NCBI GenBank assembly: GCA_040877415.1
Contig: JBBDNV010000107.1
Coordinates: forward strand, 1-20,607
DNA: 20,607 nucleotides
Origin: JBBDNV01 sp040877415
GTDB lineage: Bacteria > Planctomycetota > Planctomycetia > Pirellulales > PALSA-1355
Reading direction: 5' to 3'
A model generated the notes under the pieces. The model was not told where the DNA came from. It saw only the letters and a program-made list of their open reading frames with translations, and did no database searches. Shown piece by piece: positions 1 to 8,237 of this stretch. Numbering within the stretch: the first letter of the stretch is position 1; the number at the start of each line of letters is the position of its first letter. The position numbers were made by a program, and so were the translations under genes.

Positions 1-210
1 GCCCTGCTGCACGGCCGCACGCACGTGGCCACCGAAGACATTCAGACGCTGGTCAAGCCCGTGCTGCGGCACCGGCTGGTGGTCAGCTTCTCGGCCGAGA
101 GCGAGGGAGTGACGGCCGACACCATCGTCCAGCGGCTGCTGGAAATCACTCCGACCAAAGAGGACGAACTGACGAGCGATGCCCGATTCCAAAAGATTTT
201 TGCATCCTGA
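1..210 (+). CDS. MoxR-type AAA+ ATPase, C-terminal end (5' truncated by window)
   Basis: The reading frame is open from base 1 and ends at TGA 208-210, giving the last 69 residues. The segment ALLHGRTHVATEDI followed by VLRHRL matches the end of the lid domain of MoxR ATPases, where the helix after the 'A.l.GR.yV.peDi' stretch and the 'VL.HRi' motif are typical. The Walker A and B motifs would lie upstream of the window. MoxR proteins are cytoplasmic AAA+ ATPases thought to act as chaperones for vWA-domain partners, and partners of that kind follow directly. The next gene starts inside this one with a 32-base overlap, which suggests translational coupling. The family call is firm from the C-terminal motifs plus the neighbours; the exact MoxR subfamily cannot be seen. 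Confidence 0.88.
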   Translation, partial: ALLHGRTHVATEDIQTLVKPVLRHRLVVSFSAESEGVTADTIVQRLLEITPTKEDELTSDARFQKIFAS

Positions 211-1078
211 AACAATCGGCCGCATAGCTCGGCTCGACCTGCGGGCTCGCCACATCGTGGAAGGGTTTTTGTCGGGCATCCACCGCAGCCCGTATTTCGG
301 GCAGTCGGTCGAGTTTTTGCAGCATCGCGAGTACACCCCGGGCGACGAGCTGCGGCACGTCGACTGGAAAGTCTGGGCCAAGCACGACCGGTACTACGTC
401 AAGCAGTTCGAGGAGGACACGAACCTCCGCGCGACACTTTTGGTCGACGTCTCGGGCAGCATGCAGTACGGCTCGGGCAAGCTGAATAAATACGAATATG
501 GCTGCACGATTGCCGCCTGCCTGGCCTACCTGTTGCTCCGCCAGCAGGACGCGGTCGGCTGCGTCGCGTTCGACGAGTCGATCCGCGTCAAGGTGCCGCA
601 GCGCACGAAGCGCAGCCACCTGAATTCCATCGTGCAGGCCCTGGACGCCAGCCAGCCGCAGGAAAAAACCGACGTCGGGCCGATCCTCCGCGCGGCCGCC
701 GAATCGTATCCGCGCCGCGGGCTGATGATCCTGGTTTCCGATCTGTTGGTCGACCGGGCCGGGCTGTTCAAGGGACTCAGGCTGCTGAAATACTACGGCC
801 ACGACGTGATCGTATTCCACGTGATGGACGACGAGGAGCTCGATTTTCCCTTCAGCGGACCGGTGCGCTTCGACAGCCTGGAGCTCGACGAGCACCTGGC
901 TTGCAACCCGCGGGCTTTGCGCGAAGGTTATCTCGAGGCGATCTCGGCGTATCTGGACGAGGTGCGCCGCGGCTGCGCTCGAGACAGCGTCGACTACATG
1001 CTGTTGCGTACCAGCGATCCGTTGGACGGGGCGCTGGCCGCGTTTTTGACCGATCGAAGTCAAATGCAGCGGAGGTAA
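179..1078 (+). CDS. DUF58 domain protein with vWA-like MIDAS motif
   Basis: This 299-residue protein has the DUF58 signature near residues 35-84: HRSPYFGQSVEF, then REYTPGDELRHVDWK and VKQFEEDTNLR. A MIDAS-type DxSxS motif (DVSGS, residues 90-94) begins the vWA-like fold that fills the rest of the protein. I see no signal peptide or membrane segment, so it is probably cytoplasmic or membrane-peripheral. The ATG at 179 lies inside the end of the MoxR gene; the protein then begins with the usual family N-terminus (residues F7-L8-H9-P10, then LDLRARHIVEGF), which supports this start. DUF58 proteins nearly always sit beside MoxR, and the pair is thought to act together on membrane vWA proteins. 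The biochemical role in this lineage is not established. Confidence 0.93.
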   Translation: MPDSKRFLHPETIGRIARLDLRARHIVEGFLSGIHRSPYFGQSVEFLQHREYTPGDELRHVDWKVWAKHDRYYVKQFEEDTNLRATLLVDVSGSMQYGSGKLNKYEYGCTIAACLAYLLLRQQDAVGCVAFDESIRVKVPQRTKRSHLNSIVQALDASQPQEKTDVGPILRAAAESYPRRGLMILVSDLLVDRAGLFKGLRLLKYYGHDVIVFHVMDDEELDFPFSGPVRFDSLELDEHLACNPRALREGYLEAISAYLDEVRRGCARDSVDYMLLRTSDPLDGALAAFLTDRSQMQRR

Positions 1079-1090
1079 GACCGCGCGATG

Positions 1091-1130
1091 CTCCCTCTCT
1101 CCTCGCGGGAGTGGGTTGGGGTGAGGGGGA
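1091..1130 (+). repeat. GC-rich imperfect palindrome, REP-like ('HPNPLP' repeat)
   Basis: The 113-base gap between the DUF58 gene and the BatA-like gene holds an imperfect inverted repeat. An outer CCCTC (1093-1097) pairs with GAGGG (1123-1127), and an inner CTCC (1099-1102) pairs with GGGAG (1106-1110) around a short loop. Translated on the minus strand it gives PHPNPLPRGER, a peptide I recognise from spurious ORFs in many bacterial genomes that carry this dispersed repeat. No promoter-like boxes or T-tract are visible. It may be a mobile-element relic or an mRNA-stability hairpin inside the operon. Confidence 0.6.
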
Positions 1131-1191
1131 AACGGGACTGTCAACGGTGCGAACTTCGATTGCGGATTAGACCAACTCAGGTTTTTGTTTG

Positions 1192-3420
1192 ATGCCCAGC
1201 TTCGTTTACGAATCCTTGCTTTGGTGGGGGTTGCCGCTGGTCGGGTTGCCGGTGTTGATCCACCTGATCAACCTGATGCGGCACCGCCGCGTCAAGTGGG
1301 CGGCGATGGAGTTCCTGCTGCAAAGCCAGAAGCGCCATCGCAAGAGTGTTTTGCTCAAGCAGCTCTTGCTGTTGCTGCTGCGAATGCTGGCCGTGGCGGC
1401 CGTGGTGTTGATGGTCGCCCAGCCGCTGTTGCGCAACAAGTGGGGCGCGATCTTCGGCGGCAGCAAGACGCATCACATCGTGATCGTCGACGACAGTTTC
1501 TCGATGTCCGACCACTGGGCCGACACCAGCGCCTTCGACCAGGCCAAGCAGGTCGTCGCGCGGCTGGCCGTCGGGGCCGAGCGTCAGGATACGCCGCAAA
1601 TCTTCACGCTGTTGCGTTTCTCGCGCTGCCGGCAATTGGCGCGCGGCACGCCGCCCGACCTCTTGGAAGAACCGCTCGACGCCGATTTCATGCCTAATCT
1701 GGAAAAGACCTTGGGCCGGATGCACCCGTCCCAGACGGCGGCCGGCCCGGCCGCGGCGCTCGAGGCCGTCGATCGGCTGCCCCCCAAGGGAGACGACGAA
1801 GACCGCCTGCTCTACATCGTTTCCGACTTCCGCGCCGGCGAGTGGCAAGAGCCCGTCGCGCTGCGCAAGGCTCTTGCGCGCTTGGGCGAAGGGGGCGCGC
1901 AGATCCACCTGATTAGTTGCGTCGAGGGCGCGCACGAGAACCTGGCGATCGCGGCCCTGCGGCCCGCGGCCGGCACGCGCGCCGCGGGCGTGCCGCTGTT
2001 GGTCGAGGTGACGCTTCGCAATTTCGGTCCCTCGGATGCCCGGGGGGTTTCCGTGTCGTTGGAGGAAGACGGGCACGCGCGGCCGCCGATCGTATTCGAG
2101 GAAGTTCCCGCGGGCAAGATCGTCACGCGGCGCTTTCCGGTGCTGTTCGCGACCGCGGGCCAGCACGAAATCGTCGCCCGGTTGCAATCCGACGCCGTGG
2201 CGGCCGACAACAATCGCGCGCTGGTCGTCGACGTGCCGAAGGCCGTCGACGTGCTGGTGATCGACGGCGACGCCAAAGGCGAGGACGCCTTCTTTCTGGC
2301 CACGGCGTTGACTCCCGGCGGCAAAGTCACGAGCGGGCTTCGGCCGCTCATCGAATCGCCGGGCTACCTGCGCGACCATCCGCTGGACCCGTTCGAGACG
2401 ATCTACTTGCTGAACATCGCGCGGCTCGACGCGGCCGAAATCTCGGCGCTCGAAGGGTTCGTCAAGGGCGGCGGAGGTTTGGGGATTTTTATGGGCGAGC
2501 TGTCGCGCGCCGAATTCTTCAACGACAGCCTGTATCGCGGCGGCCAGGGGCTGTTTCCGTTGCCCCTGTCGAGGCCGGAGGAACTGCTGGTCGATCGCCT
2601 GGAAAAAGCGCCCGACCTCGAAGTGACCAAGCACCCGATTTTTTCCGTGTTCGCCGGCGAGCGCAACAGTTTCCTGAGCGCCGTCGTCGTGAATCGCTAC
2701 TTCGCGGCGGAAAAAAATTGGGTTCCCGAACCCGACTCGAGCACGCGCGTCATCGCGCGGCTGCGCAATAAAGCGCCCTTGGTCGTGGAGCGCGTGTTCG
2801 GCGATGGCCGAGTAGTGGTCTTTCTAACCAAGGCCTCGCCCTTGCAAACCTCGTTGGGCAGTTGGAACAACTGGGGGCGCGACAACCCGAGCTTTGTCGT
2901 GGCGATGCACGAGCTGCAGTCGTATCTATCGGCCCTGCGGCACCCCGAAACGACGCGGCTGGTGGGCACGCCGCTGGTCGTGCCGCTCGACGTGCCGCCC
3001 TATCTGCCGCAAGTCCGCTTCATTCTGCCGCGCGAGCTGGGGGGCGCCAGCCTGTCGGTCGATGCCGCGGCGACGGAGTCGGGCCATACGGCCACGCTTG
3101 CCGACACCGACACCAGCGGCATCTATCAAGCTCACATGACGTCGACCGATGGCTCGCAGCAGGCCCTGCGATTCGCCCTGAATGTCGTGCCCGACGAAGG
3201 CAACCTGAAAAAACTCACGTCGACGCAATTGGCCGGACGCCTCGAGGGCGTTCGCTATGAATTCCACGAGGCCGGCGACATCCACTACAACCCGCAGCAA
3301 CTGGCCGGACTGAACCTTGGCGAAAGCCTGCTCTACGCCCTGATCGTGATTCTGTTGGCCGAGCAGGTGTTGGCCTATGCGTGCAGCTACCACCCGCGGG
3401 CCAGGGAGGGTCGAGCCTGA
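1192..3420 (+). CDS. BatA-like membrane protein with vWA-type domain
   Basis: The 742-residue protein opens with the BatA N-terminal domain: a first membrane segment in WWGLPLVGLPVLIHLINL (11-28), the conserved RRVKWAAMEFL motif, and a second segment at about 57-78. A vWA-like domain follows, with MIDAS residues D100, S102 and S104. The middle contains a CARDB-like beta-rich stretch and then a region starting VDVLVIDGD that resembles class I glutamine amidotransferase folds. A last membrane segment lies near residues 710-728. A TTG at 1189 extends the frame by one codon, but the ATG at 1192 is preferred; the upstream SD is weak. BatA-type proteins act in the cell envelope downstream of MoxR/DUF58. 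BatB, BatD and BatE are not in the window, so this is not the classical Bacteroides aerotolerance operon. Confidence 0.88.
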   Translation: MPSFVYESLLWWGLPLVGLPVLIHLINLMRHRRVKWAAMEFLLQSQKRHRKSVLLKQLLLLLLRMLAVAAVVLMVAQPLLRNKWGAIFGGSKTHHIVIVDDSFSMSDHWADTSAFDQAKQVVARLAVGAERQDTPQIFTLLRFSRCRQLARGTPPDLLEEPLDADFMPNLEKTLGRMHPSQTAAGPAAALEAVDRLPPKGDDEDRLLYIVSDFRAGEWQEPVALRKALARLGEGGAQIHLISCVEGAHENLAIAALRPAAGTRAAGVPLLVEVTLRNFGPSDARGVSVSLEEDGHARPPIVFEEVPAGKIVTRRFPVLFATAGQHEIVARLQSDAVAADNNRALVVDVPKAVDVLVIDGDAKGEDAFFLATALTPGGKVTSGLRPLIESPGYLRDHPLDPFETIYLLNIARLDAAEISALEGFVKGGGGLGIFMGELSRAEFFNDSLYRGGQGLFPLPLSRPEELLVDRLEKAPDLEVTKHPIFSVFAGERNSFLSAVVVNRYFAAEKNWVPEPDSSTRVIARLRNKAPLVVERVFGDGRVVVFLTKASPLQTSLGSWNNWGRDNPSFVVAMHELQSYLSALRHPETTRLVGTPLVVPLDVPPYLPQVRFILPRELGGASLSVDAAATESGHTATLADTDTSGIYQAHMTSTDGSQQALRFALNVVPDEGNLKKLTSTQLAGRLEGVRYEFHEAGDIHYNPQQLAGLNLGESLLYALIVILLAEQVLAYACSYHPRAREGRA
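3404..3410 (+). promoter_or_regulatory. Strong ribosome binding site deciding the start of the second vWA gene
   Basis: The GGGAGGG-type purine run ends nine bases before the ATG at 3420. It lies inside the last codons of the BatA-like gene, and the stop and start codons overlap as TGATG. This favours the ATG over an in-frame GTG at 3381 that would add 13 residues. Confidence 0.75.
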
Positions 3421-5882
3421 TGTTCGTCTCCCTGTTGGCCCAAACCCGCACGACCTACGAGGCCTCCCGGCTGCAGGCGTACACGGAGCGCTGGCATTAC
3501 CTGGTGCTGGCGGTCGTCTGCGCGGGGATTGTGGCGTTTGCCGCGTGGATGTATCGCCGCGACAGCGTCGAGTTGCGGCGCGGCGCCGGCGCGGTGCTGT
3601 TGGCGCTGCGGTTGGCGGCGCTTTTCGGGTTGCTGGCCTTCTATTTGAACCTGGAGAAAAGGACCGAGCGCAAGGTGGTTCACAATTCGCGCGTGCTGGT
3701 GCTGGTCGACACCAGCTTGAGCATGGGGCTGCACGACGCGAACGCGACGGCCGTGCCGGCTACGCCCAATCGCCTGGAGCAGGTGGTGGCCGTGCTGGAC
3801 GACGGCAAGTTGATCGACCAGTTGCGCAAGCGTCACGACGTGCAGTTGGCGCGATTTGACGCCGATTTGAATCGCATCGCGTCGCTCGGGAAACTGCCCG
3901 CCCAAGCATCCGCCGACGCGACGACAGACGAGACGCCGCCCCGAACGGGCTCGCCGCAAGCCGCCCTCGGCCAGGCTCTCGATTGGAAAGCGGCCCTGCT
4001 GCCGCAAGGCACCGAAACCCGGCTCGGCCAGTCGCTGCGCACGCTGGTCAACGACGAGCGCACCACGCCGGTTTCCGCCGTCGTGGTTTTCAGCGACGGG
4101 GGCCAGAACGCCGGCATCGACCCGCAAGTGGCCATCGCCGCGGCGCGCGACGCCAAAATTCCGATCTACACCGTGGGCATCGGTTCGGAGCGTCGGCCGG
4201 CCAACGTCCGCATCAGCGATCTGGTCGCGCCGGCCCGCGCGTATCCGGGCGACAGCTTCAAGATCACCGGCTACTTGCAGTGCGAAGGGCTGGCCGATCG
4301 AACGGTGGGGGTCGAGCTGTTTTCGCGGCCGGCCGGCGCCTCGAATGCCGCCGAAGAAGGTTCGCTCGAATCGGCCCAGCGCGTCACGCTCGGCGGCCGC
4401 GGCGAAGTCGTGCCGGTGAAGTTCGACATCACGCCGGCCGAAAAAGGCCGCCGCGTCTATCGGCTGCGCGTCAAGGCTCCGCCCGAGGACAGCAATGCCA
4501 ATGACGATCAGCAAGAGGCCGACGTCGAAATCGTCGATCGCAAGACCAAGGTGCTGTTGGTCGCCAGCGGGCCGACGCGCGAATACATCTTCTTGCGCAA
4601 TCAATTGAAACGCGAAAAAGAGGTGGTCGTCGACGTCTGGCTGCAGTCGGCCGGCGAGGGGGCTTCGCAAGACGCCGACCGCATTTTGACCGCATTTCCG
4701 AGCACGCCGCAGGAAATGTTCGAATACGACTGCGTCGTCGCCTTCGACCCCGATTGGAAAGCGCTCAATGACACGCAAATCGATCTTTTGGAACGATGGG
4801 TCGCCGACAAGGCCGGAGGATTGGCCGTCGTGGCCGGCCCGGTGGAAATGGATCGCTGGGCGCAGGATCCGAAACTGGCCAAGATTCGCGGGCTGTATCC
4901 GGTGGAGTTCAACCGCAACACGACCCTGCTCGAGGAAGGTCGGTTTGGATCGACGACGCCTTGGCCGATCGACTTTACGCGCGACGGGCTGGAAGCCGAG
5001 TTTCTGTGGCTGGCCGACACCGCCGTGGCCAGCCAGCAGATCTGGTCCGATTTTCCTGGCGTGTTCGGCTATTACAGCGTGCGCGGCGCCAAGCCGGGCG
5101 CGACCGTCTACGGCCGCTATTCCGATCCCGAAGCCGGCAGCGGCGCCGAGCGGCCCATCTACCTGGCCGGCCAATTCTACGGAGCCGGGCGCGTGTTCTA
5201 CCTGGGCAGCGGCGAAATGTGGCGCTTGCGGGCACTCGACGACCAATACTTCGTGCAGGTCTACACGAAGCTGATTCGCCACGTCTCGCAGGGCCGGCTG
5301 CTGTTGGGTTCCAGCCGGGGCATGCTGCTGGTGGATCGCGATCGCTACCTGCTCGGCAATACCGTGGTGGTGCGGGTCCAATTGAGCGACGCCCAATTCG
5401 AGCCGTTAGACGTCTCCGGCGTCACGCTCGAAGTGATTCGGCCCGACAGCACGAGCACTCCCTTGCGACTGGTGCCCGACCCGGCGCGCAAGGGCATGTA
5501 CATGGGACAGTTCACGGCGCTGGTGGAAGGGACCTACCGGCTCGAGCTCCCTGTGCCCGACAGCGATTCCGAGGTGCTGTCGCGCCGCATCCAGGTGAGA
5601 GTGCCGGACGTGGAACGCGAAAACCCGCAGCGCAACGACGCACTGTTGGCCGAAATGGCCAAGCAGACGGGCGGCACGTACTACGTGGGAGCCGACGCCG
5701 TGCTTGGTTCGCGGGGGCTGCCGCCGTTGGTGAATCAATTGCAGGATCGCACCGTGATCACATACCTGGCTGGCGTCACCGATCGCGACTTCGAGTTCGA
5801 TTGGATGCGAAGCTTGCTGGTGGTCATCGCCGGCGCGTTGTGCCTGGAATGGCTGATCCGCCGCTTATCGAAACTGGCCTGA
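3420..5882 (+). CDS. Membrane vWA protein with glutamine amidotransferase-like region
   Basis: This 820-residue protein has two N-terminal membrane segments (about 27-44 and 57-76), then a vWA domain starting RVLVLVDTSLSMG with MIDAS residues D97, S99 and S101. The vWA fold continues through VVVFSDGGQNAG and IYTVGIGSE. Later comes a beta-rich stretch, then a Rossmann-like region (KVLLVASGPTREYIFLRNQL, later VVAGPVEMDRWA) resembling the glutamine amidotransferase-like fold often fused to such proteins. A C-terminal membrane segment lies near 796-813. The protein is about 80 residues longer than the BatA-like protein encoded just upstream and shares its general layout, so the two may pair. It lacks the canonical BatA N-terminal motif. 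The overlap with the gene before suggests coupled translation. Its substrate is unknown. Confidence 0.88.
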   Translation: MFVSLLAQTRTTYEASRLQAYTERWHYLVLAVVCAGIVAFAAWMYRRDSVELRRGAGAVLLALRLAALFGLLAFYLNLEKRTERKVVHNSRVLVLVDTSLSMGLHDANATAVPATPNRLEQVVAVLDDGKLIDQLRKRHDVQLARFDADLNRIASLGKLPAQASADATTDETPPRTGSPQAALGQALDWKAALLPQGTETRLGQSLRTLVNDERTTPVSAVVVFSDGGQNAGIDPQVAIAAARDAKIPIYTVGIGSERRPANVRISDLVAPARAYPGDSFKITGYLQCEGLADRTVGVELFSRPAGASNAAEEGSLESAQRVTLGGRGEVVPVKFDITPAEKGRRVYRLRVKAPPEDSNANDDQQEADVEIVDRKTKVLLVASGPTREYIFLRNQLKREKEVVVDVWLQSAGEGASQDADRILTAFPSTPQEMFEYDCVVAFDPDWKALNDTQIDLLERWVADKAGGLAVVAGPVEMDRWAQDPKLAKIRGLYPVEFNRNTTLLEEGRFGSTTPWPIDFTRDGLEAEFLWLADTAVASQQIWSDFPGVFGYYSVRGAKPGATVYGRYSDPEAGSGAERPIYLAGQFYGAGRVFYLGSGEMWRLRALDDQYFVQVYTKLIRHVSQGRLLLGSSRGMLLVDRDRYLLGNTVVVRVQLSDAQFEPLDVSGVTLEVIRPDSTSTPLRLVPDPARKGMYMGQFTALVEGTYRLELPVPDSDSEVLSRRIQVRVPDVERENPQRNDALLAEMAKQTGGTYYVGADAVLGSRGLPPLVNQLQDRTVITYLAGVTDRDFEFDWMRSLLVVIAGALCLEWLIRRLSKLA

Positions 5883-5926
5883 GGAAGCGCGCAAGACCGA
5901 ATTCGAAATACGCCCGAAAGCAACGC

Positions 5927-8182
5927 ATGGCAACCGAAGTTCGACCATCCCCGCCGCTGGATCCGGCGATCGAGTCCATCCTGGCTCGTTTGCGGCGGCG
6001 CATCCGCGCGTACGTGTGGGCCGACGGAGTCGCCGTGGTGCTCGTGGTCCTGGGCGCCGCATTCTGGATCAGCCTGGCGTTCGATTGGCTGTTCGAGCCG
6101 CCGCGGACGCTGCGCGCGGTGCTCCTGGTCGCGGTGGGGGCGGGCTTGCTGTACGTCGTGTTTCGGTATCTCGTGTCGCGGCTCGTCGTGCGGCTGCGAA
6201 ATCGCAACATGGCGCTTTTGTTGGAGAGAAAGTTCGGTCAGTTCCACGACAGCCTGTTGACGGCCGTCGAGCTTTCGGAACAGCCGGACCATGCGACCGG
6301 GTTCAATGCCGACATGCTGGCCCGAGTGCACGGCGAGGCGCTCGCGCGCGCCGGGGGCGTGGATTTGGGCGAAGTGTTCAACCCCGGCCCCCTTGCCCGG
6401 CGGATCACGCTGGCGGTCGCGCTGGCGGCGGCCGTGGGAGTTTTCGCGGTGGCGGCGCCCGAGGCGCTTGCGATTTGGGCCCGCCGCAGTCTGCTGTTGT
6501 CGGACGAACTTTGGCCGCGCAAGACGCATTTGCTGGTCGAAGGGTTCGACGGCGAGGGCCGCATCAAGATCGCGCGCGGCAGCGATTGGGGCCTGGTTGT
6601 GAAAGCCGACGCCGCGCTGGGACGCGACATCCCGGAAATCGTGGAAGTGCGCTACAGCACGATCGACGGTGCGCGCGGCCGCGAAAACATGAGCCGTGAG
6701 GGCGTCGTCGCGCCCGGCGAGGCGCCGTTCCAACGGTACGCCTACACGTTCAAAAGCGTGCTGGCGCCCTTGGAGTTCTACGTGGCCGGCGGCGACGACC
6801 GCGCAGGGCCGTTTTACCTGGAAGTGGTCGACAGCCCCACGATCAGCCGCATGACGCTCGAGTGCGAATATCCCCCCTACACGCGCCGCGCGCCCCGCAC
6901 GATTCCGGTGGCCGGCTTGATGCAGTTGCCGCGCGGCACGCAGATTACGATTGTCGGCGAGGCCAATAAGCCGCTGGTGGACGTGCAGATCGACGACGCG
7001 GCGGACGAGAACGCGCCGCTCGCGCACCACATTCCCCTGGCCGCCGAACACGGCGCGCCGCAGAGGGGTTTCAAGTACGCTCTGCCGCGGTTGGACGCCG
7101 ACAAGACGTTGCTCTTTACGCTCCTCGACGCCGATGGCATTCGCAGCCGCGAGGCGATTCGCCTGGCGATCGCGGCGGTCGCCGACGAACCGCCGCAGGT
7201 CGACGTGACGCTCAAAGGCATTGGCACGGTGATCACGGCCGCCGCCCGGTTGCCGGCTGCCGGCGAAGTTTCGGATGATTACGGCGTGGCCAAAATCTGG
7301 TTCCACTACCACGTCGACGAAGCGCCCCCCGAGCGGCGCCCCTTGAACGACGCGGCGGGCGGGCAGGAGAAGCTCGCCGTGGCCGACGTCATGGAGCTCG
7401 GCGATCTGGAGCTCAAGCCCAAGCAGCGATTGCACTGGTCGGTGCAGGCCGCCGACGAGTGCGCGCTGACGGGCGGTCCTAACGTCGGCACGAGCCAGAG
7501 CTACGCGCTGGAAGTGGTGACGCCCGACGAGTTGCGTTCGGTGCTCGAGGCTCGCGAGCTGATGCTGCGTCGCCGCTTCGAAACGATCATGGCCGAATTG
7601 ACCGACACGCGCGACCTGCTGGCCGCCGTCGAAGTGAAACACCCGCAAGAGAAAAAGGAAGGCGAGGCCGAAGACAAGCCGGAAAAGCCCCAGGATCCGG
7701 ACTCTGGTGACGGCGCGCCGCCGCGCCGCGTTTCCGAGGCGGTCGAGGTCGAGCGCGTGGTGCAGAACTGTGAGCGCAGCAGCCACGAGACCCTGCAGGT
7801 GGCGCTGGCCTTCGACGACATCCGCGAGGAAATGATCAACAACCGCGTCGACACCAAGGAGCTTAAGACGCGGCTCAAAGAGGGCATTTCCGACCCGCTC
7901 AAGCAGATCGTCGAAAACCCGTTTCCCAAGCTCCACGAACGGCTTAAACAACTCTCGGGCCAACTCTCCGAGCCCGCGGCTGCCGTCACGACCCAGGCGT
8001 CCGCCGTGGCCCAAATCGACGCAATTCTCGTCGAGATGAGGCAAGTCCTTGATAAAATGTTGGAATTGGAGACCTTCAACGAAATGCTCGACACACTGCG
8101 GCAGATTATCGACGCCCAGGAGAAGGTCAACGACCAAACCAAGCGGCAGCAGAAAGAAAACCTTCGCGACCTGATCGAGTGA
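5927..8182 (+). CDS. DUF4175-like membrane protein with C-terminal coiled coil
   Basis: The 751-residue protein starts MATEVRPSPP, well inside a longer open frame whose 5' part is only a shadow of the preceding gene. Three membrane segments are visible (about 33-52, 62-80 and 159-178), with a conserved-looking soluble stretch between the second and third. The segment LEFYVAGGDDRAGPFYLE followed by PTISRMTLECEYPPYT resembles the DUF4175 family, in which beta-sandwich domains follow the membrane region. The end is strongly helical: a charged linker (PQEKKEGEAEDKPEKPQD) and then heptad-like helices ending RQIIDAQEKVNDQTKRQQ. Most of the protein should be extracytoplasmic. It lies 44 bases after the previous stop. 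The DUF4175 link is a recognition by pattern, not a search result. Confidence 0.72.
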   Translation: MATEVRPSPPLDPAIESILARLRRRIRAYVWADGVAVVLVVLGAAFWISLAFDWLFEPPRTLRAVLLVAVGAGLLYVVFRYLVSRLVVRLRNRNMALLLERKFGQFHDSLLTAVELSEQPDHATGFNADMLARVHGEALARAGGVDLGEVFNPGPLARRITLAVALAAAVGVFAVAAPEALAIWARRSLLLSDELWPRKTHLLVEGFDGEGRIKIARGSDWGLVVKADAALGRDIPEIVEVRYSTIDGARGRENMSREGVVAPGEAPFQRYAYTFKSVLAPLEFYVAGGDDRAGPFYLEVVDSPTISRMTLECEYPPYTRRAPRTIPVAGLMQLPRGTQITIVGEANKPLVDVQIDDAADENAPLAHHIPLAAEHGAPQRGFKYALPRLDADKTLLFTLLDADGIRSREAIRLAIAAVADEPPQVDVTLKGIGTVITAAARLPAAGEVSDDYGVAKIWFHYHVDEAPPERRPLNDAAGGQEKLAVADVMELGDLELKPKQRLHWSVQAADECALTGGPNVGTSQSYALEVVTPDELRSVLEARELMLRRRFETIMAELTDTRDLLAAVEVKHPQEKKEGEAEDKPEKPQDPDSGDGAPPRRVSEAVEVERVVQNCERSSHETLQVALAFDDIREEMINNRVDTKELKTRLKEGISDPLKQIVENPFPKLHERLKQLSGQLSEPAAAVTTQASAVAQIDAILVEMRQVLDKMLELETFNEMLDTLRQIIDAQEKVNDQTKRQQKENLRDLIE

Positions 8183-8237
8183 CGAACAAAGGGTCCCTGG
8201 GGAAGCGAACATGCGATTCCCGACGGGAGCGATTCCC

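Noticed and set aside
1129..1141. A 13-base match (GAAACGGGACTGT) with 17277-17289
   Set aside because: A match of this length is expected by chance in a window of this size, and the flanks do not match.
4796..5926. N-terminal extension of the DUF4175-like gene giving 1128 residues
   Set aside because: The extra 377 residues are Arg/Gly-rich frame-shadow sequence over the preceding vWA gene; the membrane-anchored protein begins naturally at the ATG at 5927.
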